Source: an uncultured Roseobacter sp.
GTDB taxonomy: Bacteria; Pseudomonadota; Alphaproteobacteria; Rhodobacterales; Rhodobacteraceae
Length of the DNA stretch: 64,000 bases
Direction of reading: 5' to 3'
Assembly: GCF_947488185.1 (NCBI RefSeq)
Contig: NZ_CANKYM010000002.1
Coordinates: 62,001-126,000, forward strand
Shown here piece after piece: positions 34,816-41,605 of the stretch. The translations under genes were made by a program, and so were the position numbers. The notes under the pieces are model-generated. The model saw only the letters and a program-made list of their open reading frames with translations. It was not told where the DNA came from and did no database searches. Position 1 is the stretch's first letter; every line of letters begins with the position of its first letter.

Positions 34816-35601
34816 TCAGGCCGGCTTGACCAGTTCGGCCGAGCCGGTCGTCTCCGTCTCGATTGCAGGTGGGAACCAGGACGTGTCCATGTCAACGAAG
34901 GCGTTGACGAATTCGCAATCCTTTTCCCATTCGTCCCGCTTGAGCAGGCGGACGTAGGGGCGCTCGATCTCAATGTCTCCGTTTTCGACAAACCGGCGCA
35001 GCAGTTTGTTGACATAGATCGACGTCAGCCCGACCGCCTGTCCGATCTCGACCTGGCTGAAGGGCACCTGAAACCGGTTGCCAAGACCGACATTGGCCAC
35101 CTCCAACCGCGACCGGAGTTGCAGCAACCAGAACTTCAGCTTGCCGGACGCATCCATCGACCCAAGACTGCTGGCGTGATGACGCAGCGCGATCTGATCA
35201 AGACTACCAACCGCCGTCAGCAAGGCACCGAGACGAGGATATTCGCTGTAGAGCGGTGCCAAACCGCTCCTAGGGAATGGGCAGATCACACCGTCCGTCT
35301 GCATCGTGATGCGATGATTGGCGCGTGACGATCCGATTTCGGCCAGTCCCATGACCTCGCCCGGCAAATACACGCGCAGAATTTGACTGCGCCCGTCTGA
35401 GCTGTCCGCTTTTACCACCGCCCACCCTGTCTTGAGGACCATGATCCCCTCGGTTCGATCCCCGACGCTGACAACCGACCGGCCTTTCTTGCGCGGGTGT
35501 TCATCCTTTTCCATCTCTGCAATGAATGCACATTCGTGATCGGTGAGGGACACGAAACGGGACAGTCGACTGACAAGACAGCTTTGATATTCTTCGGACA
35601 T
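34816..35601 (-). CDS. Crp/Fnr-family transcriptional regulator
   Basis: A 261-aa regulator: cyclic-nucleotide-binding beta-roll (residues about 30-120, RSVVSVGDRTEGIMVLKTGW, VYLPGEVMGLAEIG), dimer helix, then HTH_Crp (FSQVEIGQAVGLTSIYVNKL). There is no N-terminal Cys cluster, so it is not an Fnr-type iron-sulfur sensor. A helical tail of about 40 residues follows the HTH. ATG 35601 is preferred over GTG 35616. Its place inside the stress block makes it a candidate regulator of these genes. Confidence 0.88.
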   Translation of the reverse strand: MSEEYQSCLVSRLSRFVSLTDHECAFIAEMEKDEHPRKKGRSVVSVGDRTEGIMVLKTGWAVVKADSSDGRSQILRVYLPGEVMGLAEIGSSRANHRITMQTDGVICPFPRSGLAPLYSEYPRLGALLTAVGSLDQIALRHHASSLGSMDASGKLKFWLLQLRSRLEVANVGLGNRFQVPFSQVEIGQAVGLTSIYVNKLLRRFVENGDIEIERPYVRLLKRDEWEKDCEFVNAFVDMDTSWFPPAIETETTGSAELVKPA

Positions 35602-35703
35602 ACCAGAAGTTAACACAGATTAAGACGCCTGACCTCGCTAATTTCGGTGCAACTTGCGATACGCTGCGGGACTCCCCGAAAAAAATCTCAGAAAAGAGCG
35701 CTC

Positions 35704-35862
35704 ATGGACCTTATCCGCATCATCCTCTCCGTCATCATTCCGCCGCTCGGCGTCTTCTTGCAGGTCGGGTTTGGGAAACACTTCTGGCTCAACATCCTGC
35801 TGACACTGCTTGGGTATATCCCTGGGCTTGTGCATGCGGTCTACATCGTCGCGCGCAAGTGA
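35704..35862 (+). CDS. YqaE/Pmp3 family membrane protein
   Basis: A 52-aa proteolipid with two transmembrane helices: LIRIILSVIIPPLGVFLQVG and LTLLGYIPGLVHAVYIV, the Pmp3/YqaE signature (P-P-L-G-V-F and G-x-x-P-G-x-x-H-A-x-Y-x). It affects membrane potential and salt stress in relatives. ATG 35704 is the family start. It overlaps the DUF4112 gene by GTGA. Confidence 0.93.
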   Translation: MDLIRIILSVIIPPLGVFLQVGFGKHFWLNILLTLLGYIPGLVHAVYIVARK

Positions 35863-36227
35863 GCGGCGTGCCTGGTTCCGAGATCGAGAAGCTCGACCGC
35901 CTCTCCACGCTGCTGGACAGCCGGTTCCGGATACCGGGAACACCCATTCGGTTTGGATGGGACTCTCTTCTCGGGCTCATTCCGGGTGCAGGTGACCTCG
36001 CATCGCTCGGGCCATCCGCCTATCTCATCTATCAAGGCTACAGGCTTGGCGCACGCAAGCGCACGATTGTTCGTATGGCGGCAAACGCCGGGCTGGACCT
36101 TGTCGTCGGCGCGGTGCCTCTTCTCGGAGACGCGTTCGATCTCGTGTTCAAGGCGAACAATCGAAACGTCGCGCTGCTGCGCAAGGAATTGGCAGACGCT
36201 TCAGAGACTGCGAAGGATAGCTCATGA
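35859..36227 (+). CDS. DUF4112 domain protein
   Basis: A 122-aa protein. LDSRFRIPGTPIRFGWDSLL, then GLIPGAGDLASLG and VVGAVPLLGDAFDLVFKANN are the DUF4112 core, including the G-L-I-P-G-x-G-D and P-x-x-G-D-x-x-D motifs. Two weakly hydrophobic segments suggest membrane association. GTG start overlaps the YqaE stop; its own stop overlaps the ATG of the transglutaminase pseudogene (ATGA), so all three were once an operon. Confidence 0.88.
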   Translation: MSGVPGSEIEKLDRLSTLLDSRFRIPGTPIRFGWDSLLGLIPGAGDLASLGPSAYLIYQGYRLGARKRTIVRMAANAGLDLVVGAVPLLGDAFDLVFKANNRNVALLRKELADASETAKDSS

Positions 36228-36998
36228 TTGTCGATATCGACGTGCGGCTTCCCTAGGACATCGCCCAACCAGTCAATCTGACCCTGCAGGTACGCGCCCC
36301 GCGCTTTGCGGACCAGCAGGTCCTGTCGGAGACTTTCGATATCGGCGCGCCTGGCCATGTCGCAGAGACCGCCGCTGACACCGGACTTGGCGACAGAACG
36401 CCGCTGCGAACGTCTTAGGGTTTTAAGTGCGTCTCCTCCGCAAAGGTCGAAATTGACCGGCCGTCTCCGGATATTGCTGCGCTGGACAAGGTGCCGCCGC
36501 ATCTTCTTCCGGGGAACGTCGTCCTGTACCTTATGCCGGCACACTAATGCCCCTCGGATGAATTCCGGAGCTTCGTCGTCGCCGAGTCCGGTCACTTGCA
36601 CGGCGGGCAGCGCATCTCTGGATACGGGGCCGGATCTTTCGGCGCTTCAAATATGTCCGGGGTCTAGCACGGCGCAGACGACCGCCATCGATACCTTCGT
36701 TCAACCGCAGGGCGTCTGTCAGGACTTTGCGCATGTGCTCATCGCCCCCGCCTCCGCTATACCTGTGGTGTCGATCACCTGCCAAGTGCCGTCCAAGTAT
36801 ACCTCGGCGACCGGATGAAAATCCTGGGAGTCGGCATGCGGGGCGTAGACGCTGGCGAAGTGTGCTGGCATGGCGGAGGCGTCGCAGATCGTGCGGATCG
36901 GCGTCGGCATGGATGCGGCAGAGGTCCCGTTGACGGCGAGCCTTGGCTGGATCTCCCCGACGGAGAAAAACGTCTCGGGAAAGATTTCCGGACTTTGA
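36224..36998 (+). pseudogene. Transglutaminase-family gene, decayed, with internal inversion
   Basis: From ATG 36224 the plus strand reads VDIDVRLP-stop-DIAQPVNL, then VLSETFDIGAPGHVAETAAD, PDIAALDKVPPHLLPGNVVL and CPSDEFRSFVVAESG. This is the N-terminal domain of bacterial transglutaminase-like proteins. In-frame stops occur at 36254, 36416, 36545 and 36665, plus a frameshift near 36610-36660. After it GSSTAQTTAIDTFVQPQGVC and QDFAHVLIA (catalytic Cys region) appear. The next part of the family sequence (FASVYAPHADSQDFHPVAEV, YLDGTWQVIDTTGIAEA) is on the minus strand at 36745-36886. The end (RIGVGMDAAEVPLTASLG) is again on plus. Confidence 0.85.
36749..36881. repeat. Inverted repeats bounding a micro-inversion
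   Basis: CGCCTCCGC at 36749-36757 and GCGGAGGCG at 36873-36881 flank the segment of the transglutaminase pseudogene that now reads on the opposite strand. The repeats lie at ASAMP and GIAEA codons of the original gene and may have mediated the inversion. Confidence 0.7.
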
Positions 36999-37502
36999 GA
37001 CCCGGTGGTAAGCGGCCGGTCTTTCGCTCGGGCTACATGTCCGCCATTTCCTGCGAACTGTAAGTTCGAACTTACCTCTATTTTGCATCTGCGGCGAACA
37101 GCCGGTTTGTCGGGCTGCACCGCAGCATTGAGATCATGGAGCGAAGGTCCGGTCCGGGCCCTCCCGGCCGCCGCTTCCACCAACATATCGCGCAATGCTG
37201 CACCGCATCCGAGGTCGGCTTCGAGCCCATTTTGACAATTGCTGCACTGCGCACGGATGTCCGCTTCTCGGGATGCAGCCAAAAACGTGACAAAATCAAA
37301 CAGAGTTTTGCCAAGGGTTTGTGACACAATATTTTTCAATGTTTCCAGGCTCGCCGTCGTCAATGACAAAAACGACCGTTTTTGGCGCAAACCTTTTGAC
37401 AGGGGGTTATTGTCCATAAGCAACCTTCCTTGGGCAGCCCATTGACGAACCTAAGTCTTCGCGGAAAGCTAGCTTTTAATACTAAGCGCGTGGAGGATCA
37501 TC
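36999..37502. other. Gene-free stretch with palindrome and dispersed repeat
   Basis: No supported gene. It holds a perfect 16-bp palindrome at 37060-37075 and a copy of the dispersed repeat near 37214-37266 (GAGCCCATTTTGACAATTGC, then GGATGTCCGCTTC). A minus-strand frame over 36719-37423 is mostly non-coding; only its last part is the inverted transglutaminase segment. Confidence 0.5.
37060..37075. repeat. Perfect 16-bp palindrome
   Basis: GTAAGTTCGAACTTAC, 62 bases after the pseudogene stop. No loop and no T tract, so a protein-binding site rather than a terminator is more likely. Confidence 0.5.
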
Positions 37503-38045
37503 TTGAGAGCGGAACCTGTCGATCTGTTGGTTTACCTTGGCTTTGCAGTTCTGGGGTTTGTCTCGAAATTCTTGTTGGAGAGATACTCCAAGCACAAGGA
37601 CGCCGTTCGTCTTGAGAGTTGGCGTCTAGAAGTGGCGAACTTGGAGCAAAAGCTATCTCAGTTCTTCTGGCCTCTTCATTGCCGCTTGAAGAGGGGCGCG
37701 ATAGCTTGGGAGTCCGAAAATTTCAGAAGCAGCGATAAAGATAAACAGAAGTTCGTTTCAGCATTCGATCAAGAGGTGATCATTCAGAACCATCACGAGA
37801 CCCGAGAGATCATTCAGAGCAACTTTCACCACTTTGGAGGTGACAAAGGGCTAGAAGCGGAGCTGATAAAGCTCTTGCATCATATCGACATATACCTGGC
37901 ATTGAGGTCTTCAGGCTCACAAAATGACCCGATCTGGGTCGGCCAACCTTGGCCAAATGAAATCAACAGACTCATTGAAGAGCACTTGCACGACCTTCAG
38001 ACAAGGTATGACACTCTCTTAAAGCAGGCAAAGAACCCGCTCTGA
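37503..38045 (+). CDS. Membrane-anchored hypothetical protein
   Basis: A 180-aa protein with one N-terminal transmembrane helix (PVDLLVYLGFAVLGFVSKFL) and a helical cytoplasmic domain (ESWRLEVANLEQKLSQFFWP, TREIIQSNFHHFGGDKGLEA). It starts at TTG with GGAGG 7 bases upstream. Similar architectures occur in uncharacterised single-pass proteins with a coiled domain; I recognise no family. It is isolated between two gene-free stretches. Confidence 0.55.
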   Translation: MRAEPVDLLVYLGFAVLGFVSKFLLERYSKHKDAVRLESWRLEVANLEQKLSQFFWPLHCRLKRGAIAWESENFRSSDKDKQKFVSAFDQEVIIQNHHETREIIQSNFHHFGGDKGLEAELIKLLHHIDIYLALRSSGSQNDPIWVGQPWPNEINRLIEEHLHDLQTRYDTLLKQAKNPL

Positions 38046-38470
38046 TCTGCCAAAACTCAACCGTTTCTGTCACCGGCGGAAACTACCGTTTTTGGCGGGG
38101 CGCCTTCATCGCAAGCGGACATTGGCACAGCCGCAGCGAAAGCTAACTTCGTCCCGCACGGTGGACGTCAACCGACGCAAATAGTAGGGGCAAAGCTGTC
38201 CTGAGCCAAAGGTTAGCTTCGCGCCCCAGTTTGACGGATGCTGCGGAGCGCACGACGGTCGGCTTAGGTGGATCGCTTTGCGGATTTAGCATCGTGTTCT
38301 ATACGGGCTTAGACCCTGTCGCTGGCGCGTTCTGAAAGCCGGTACAGAGGCTATTACAACAGCCGATCCGTTCTTCTCGGTCGTTTCGACAGGGCGCACA
38401 TATCTGCGACGACAGGAAGCTGCCCCAAAACACACTTGCAGGTTGAATAAGTCTATGCTTATGTATTGAT
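38046..38470. other. Gene-free stretch with dispersed repeat
   Basis: No supported gene. A third copy of the dispersed repeat is at about 38218-38264 (GCGCCCCAGTTTGACGGATG, then CTGCGGAGCGCACGACGGTC). The motif GCAAGCGGACATTGG (reverse of CCAATGTCCGCTTGC) is at 38111-38125. The end should hold the promoter of the ArsR operon. Confidence 0.45.
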
Positions 38471-38785
38471 ATGGCTGAGAACGATATTTTCCGAGCTTTG
38501 GCAGACCCGACCCGCCGCGCGATCTTTGAGAAGCTGGCGGCAGGGAGCATGAATGCCAGCGCCTTGCGCAGGGGCATGGAAATAAGTCAACCGGCAATGT
38601 CGCAACACCTTTCCGTCCTGCGGGACGCGAAACTCGTGAGACAAGAACGCCAGGGGCGTTTCGTGAACTACGAAGTCGATCCAGAGGGCCTGACCCTCAT
38701 CGTTCATTGGCTGGCGAAGTATCGCACTTTTTGGCCGACCCGCATCGCAGATCTCAAAGTTTTGCTGAAGGAAATAGATCAATGA
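38471..38785 (+). CDS. ArsR-family transcriptional regulator
   Basis: A 104-aa winged-helix repressor: DIFRALADPTRRAIFEKLAA then SQPAMSQHLSVLRDAKLVRQ is the HTH, and QGRFVNYEVDPEGL the wing. There are no metal-binding cysteines, so it is of the SRPBCC-linked, non-metal ArsR type. Its stop overlaps the ATG of the SRPBCC gene. Likely represses its own three-gene operon. Confidence 0.9.
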   Translation: MAENDIFRALADPTRRAIFEKLAAGSMNASALRRGMEISQPAMSQHLSVLRDAKLVRQERQGRFVNYEVDPEGLTLIVHWLAKYRTFWPTRIADLKVLLKEIDQ

Positions 38786-39141
38786 ACGAAGAACAGACCA
38801 GGGAACAGGATTGCGGCATCGAGTTGGAATTTGACTTGGACGATCCGCCGCAAAAGGTCTGGCGCGCTATCAACATCCCCGAATTTCGGGAAAGGTGGTT
38901 GCCTGAGGAGGTGTTGGCCGACCCCGATGCGATCACCGTCACCCCCGGCCAGGAAGTCCGCTACAGGCTGCGCGAGGATAGCCCGCCTTTCCTGGAAAGC
39001 ACCGTCACATTCACAATCACCCCGAATGCGACTGGCGGAACGTGCCTTCGGATCGTCCACGAGCTTACGGACGCGAGGTTCGACCAAACGGCGGGGACTG
39101 CTGTCAACAACAACCGCTCGCCCATCATGCTCGCCGCCTGA
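38782..39141 (+). CDS. SRPBCC (AHSA1-like) domain protein
   Basis: A 119-aa START/AHSA1-fold protein: FDLDDPPQKVWRAINIPEFR and the C-terminal SPIMLAA are typical of the small SRPBCC partners encoded after ArsR regulators. It should bind a hydrophobic ligand in a helix-grip cavity. ATG 38782 overlaps the ArsR stop (ATGA), which decides the start. Ligand unknown. Confidence 0.85.
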   Translation: MNEEQTREQDCGIELEFDLDDPPQKVWRAINIPEFRERWLPEEVLADPDAITVTPGQEVRYRLREDSPPFLESTVTFTITPNATGGTCLRIVHELTDARFDQTAGTAVNNNRSPIMLAA

Positions 39142-39180
39142 AATGGCGAGGCTCATCCGGCTCGCTTGAAAGAAGGTGCA

Positions 39181-39933
39181 ATGATGGTTGCAACGCGTGA
39201 AGTCACCTATGACGTGGATGGCCTGAGTATGATCGGTTATCTGGCGCAGCCGAATGGCCCCGGGCCATGGCCAGCAGTGCTGATAGGCCATGATGGAGTT
39301 GGCCTTGAGGAATACCAACGGCAACGGGCCGACGATTTGGCCGCGCATGGCGACCTGGCGTTGGCCATGGAGTATCACGGCGGCGAGGTGTTCTTCGATC
39401 GACCCGATGCGATGCTGTCCCGCATCATGCCTTTGTTGGCCGATGTCGAACGGCTTCAGTCTATCGGTCGTGCCGCGTTCGATGTTCTGCTGGCGCAACC
39501 AGGTGTCGACCCTGATCGCATTGCCGCTCTGGGCTATGGCGCTGGCGGTAAGATCGTGCTCGAGCTCGCGCGGGCCGGTGTCCCATTCAAGGCTATCGCG
39601 GTCGTGCATTCCGCCTTCCCGGACGACAAGGTTGAAGAATGGTCCAACGTTGCCGGTACCTTCCTGCTATGCACGGGCTCCGAAGACCCCGTCTGCACCC
39701 CCGAGCAGATACTGACTTTCGGTCGCGCGCTTCAGGAGGCCGGGATCGACTGGCGTGTCGAAATATACGGGGGAGCCGAGCACGCCTTCTGGGCGCAACC
39801 GAGAAAGCCGGATGGATCGCTTGCAGAGGGAACCGCTCACAGCATGACCACCGTGCCCGGTGTCAGCTATGATCCAAAGGCTACGATACATGCATGGCGG
39901 GCGGTGCTCGATCTATTTGGCGAAACCTTTTAG
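39181..39933 (+). CDS. Dienelactone hydrolase-family protein, nucleophile missing
   Basis: A 250-aa alpha/beta hydrolase. PWPAVLIGHDGVGLEEYQRQ, then IAALGYGAGGKIVLELARAG (nucleophile elbow), CTGSEDPVCTPEQI (acid) and YGGAEHAFWA (His) follow the dienelactone hydrolase family. The elbow usually reads G-Y-C-x-G-G with Cys as nucleophile; here it is GYGAGG, with Gly in that place. Activity as a Cys hydrolase is doubtful; it may bind rather than cleave. ATG 39181 has AAGGTG upstream. Third gene of the ArsR-SRPBCC operon. Confidence 0.82.
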   Translation: MMVATREVTYDVDGLSMIGYLAQPNGPGPWPAVLIGHDGVGLEEYQRQRADDLAAHGDLALAMEYHGGEVFFDRPDAMLSRIMPLLADVERLQSIGRAAFDVLLAQPGVDPDRIAALGYGAGGKIVLELARAGVPFKAIAVVHSAFPDDKVEEWSNVAGTFLLCTGSEDPVCTPEQILTFGRALQEAGIDWRVEIYGGAEHAFWAQPRKPDGSLAEGTAHSMTTVPGVSYDPKATIHAWRAVLDLFGETF

Positions 39934-40022
39934 GTGTTAGCGCCAACTTTCCTTGTGTCCCGGAAGGGCTGCATCACAAGTATGCCCATCTAGAATGGCG
40001 GAGGAAAGCAGACTTTCGCGGC

Positions 40023-40468
40023 CTTATGTATCAAACGCACCAAGCTATTCGTCGTCGCGCTCAAAGCTGTCGTGAATTTCAGTAACGGTGTAGCCCTTGA
40101 TTTCACCATCCATGCGAGTGGCGTAGATAGCCTCCATGATACCCGCCGCTATCGCTTCATCGTCCGCAGGCGCTTGCCGTAGGGTGTTGAAGATTGTCAG
40201 CTTCAACTCGTTGCGCCCGAATAGCTGTTTGTACTTGCCGCGCGGCGTGATAGCCTTTGGGTCGTCCTCATAGCTACAAAGAACCAGCGCGCGGTCTATG
40301 GCGTCCAGATCGGTCTTGAGGGCGTCTGCTGCTTTCTGCGCGACCTTATGCTGGCCCGCTATTTCGCCGCGCTTTTTGATCAGTCCGAATATCGTGTGTT
40401 CCATACTCCATTATGGATTCACGCGGGCCGGATGTTCAGCTAGATTGTTGGTGCGTTTGATACATAAG
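40023..40468. mobile_element. 446-bp cassette bounded by 21-bp inverted repeats
   Basis: Perfect inverted repeats occupy 40023-40043 and 40448-40468; the shared 20 bases read TTATGTATCAAACGCACCAA on the left and its reverse complement on the right. They enclose one minus-strand gene whose stop is 2 bases inside the left repeat. No transposase is present. A clear target duplication was not found (flanks differ). This is the shape of a non-autonomous insertion element with a passenger gene. Confidence 0.7.
40045..40404 (-). CDS. Passenger protein of the inverted-repeat cassette
   Basis: A 119-aa protein: N-terminal coiled coil (MEHTIFGLIKKRGEIAGQHK, then LKTDLDAIDRALVL) and a C-terminal winged-helix-like part (LKLTIFNTLRQAPADDEAIA). 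From memory, proteins opening M-E-H-T-x-F-G-L-x-K-K-R occur as passengers in alphaproteobacterial insertion elements (possibly IS1595-type); this is recollection, not a search. It exactly fills the cassette, so it moves with it. Possibly a DNA-binding accessory or silencing protein. Confidence 0.5.
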   Translation of the reverse strand: MEHTIFGLIKKRGEIAGQHKVAQKAADALKTDLDAIDRALVLCSYEDDPKAITPRGKYKQLFGRNELKLTIFNTLRQAPADDEAIAAGIMEAIYATRMDGEIKGYTVTEIHDSFERDDE

Positions 40469-40592
40469 CCCGCCCAACCTGGACATTTGTCGTGATGCAG
40501 CGAATGACGGCTTCGGTTCATTCTGACTTTCCTCTAGTATGGAAGGGGTAGCCTCTGATTAGAGTGCTTTGCCATTTGCCCATGGAGCTTGC

Positions 40593-41141
40593 ATGGAGGA
40601 AAACCTAGAGGTGAGCGAGAGCTTTGTGCTCCGCAGATTCCTTGGTGGGGTATTGTTTCTGGTGGCGTTGCCCACCTTGTTTTTCGCTTTTTTGGCTGTT
40701 GTCACTAACGCTCATCTTTGGGCCGTGTTGTTGCTCGGCTGCGGACTGCTTTTAGTGAGTGTGGGATATTCCGCGTTTCGCTTCGGCCGTTCTCCCCGTG
40801 TCCGTTTGCGCGTTACAGACCGGGGCTTGTGGTTGCTTCCAGATGGAAGCGACTGGTATTTGTTCAAGGAACCAAAGCTAACCCCAATGACCCTCTTCTG
40901 GGGCGAAATTGAAGGAGTTGGTGATGGTGGCGTGTTTTACGGGTACCGGAAACTTCGGTTTTCAACCGAAGACTCAGACCACCATCTCAATACGACGTTC
41001 CTAGATTCCGACTCGCGTTCGGTGGTGTCTGCTATCGATCAAAAACTGAGGCAAAACGGCAAGCAACTTGTGGAACAGAAAATTGGGATGGTTGCGCGTA
41101 GCGGTAAATGGCGCGTTGCAGCCGATGAACTCACCCTTTGA
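40593..41141 (+). CDS. Two-helix membrane protein, hypothetical
   Basis: A 182-aa protein with two adjacent transmembrane helices (GGVLFLVALPTLFFAFLAVV; LWAVLLLGCGLLLVSVGYSA), then a beta-rich cytoplasmic domain (RVRLRVTDRGLWLLPDGSDW, KLRFSTEDSD) that resembles bacterial PH-like domains. ATG 40593 has GGAG 5 bases upstream. No family recognised; isolated. Confidence 0.5.
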   Translation: MEENLEVSESFVLRRFLGGVLFLVALPTLFFAFLAVVTNAHLWAVLLLGCGLLLVSVGYSAFRFGRSPRVRLRVTDRGLWLLPDGSDWYLFKEPKLTPMTLFWGEIEGVGDGGVFYGYRKLRFSTEDSDHHLNTTFLDSDSRSVVSAIDQKLRQNGKQLVEQKIGMVARSGKWRVAADELTL

Positions 41142-41605
41142 GTAGGAAAATTATCTCGGGCCTGCCTTACGGTAGCTCGACAGCCGCCGATCGAAGGATT
41201 GTAGTGGACGACAACTATGTCCCGCATACCGGAATTCGAACCAACCAATAATAGGAGACCCAACCAATAATAGGAGCGGTCAGTTTGGCTTGCCGTGAAT
41301 GTCGGCTTCGAGCTCAGAATGTCGGGCGCCAGAATACTTCTTGCTTCGCGATAGCTCTTGGAGCCTTTTACCCATTCAATCCCAACACACCAACAATCGC
41401 CGGGTTCATAAGGGCTGGGCGCTGACGTCAGACAAGTGCGCCAAGTTTCAGCAACTTCGTGGCGTTGTCATAAGCGGTATTGCCCAGATCAGCTTCATCC
41501 TCGTTTGCAGTGGCGAGAAGAGATGAAGGCGACACACCCTTCCGAGGCGCCAAGACTACGCTGACCGCTCCCGCCAGGGGCGCGGTCAGAGCGCTTGGTC
41601 GATCA
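41142..41605. other. Gene-free stretch with a short tandem repeat
   Basis: No supported gene. CCAACCAATAATAGGAG occurs twice in tandem at 41241-41257 and 41260-41276. GAATGTCGGCTTCGAGCTC at 41297-41315 is a partial copy of the dispersed repeat. Confidence 0.45.

Noticed and set aside
24748..36227. EcfG-type promoters (GGAAC, about 16-17 bases, GTT) for the stress block
   Set aside because: GGAAC occurs near 28476 and 27043 but without a correctly spaced second box or in the wrong direction; not called.
36719..37423. 234-codon minus-strand gene
   Set aside because: Only its last about 50 codons resemble a protein, and these are the inverted part of the plus-strand transglutaminase pseudogene.
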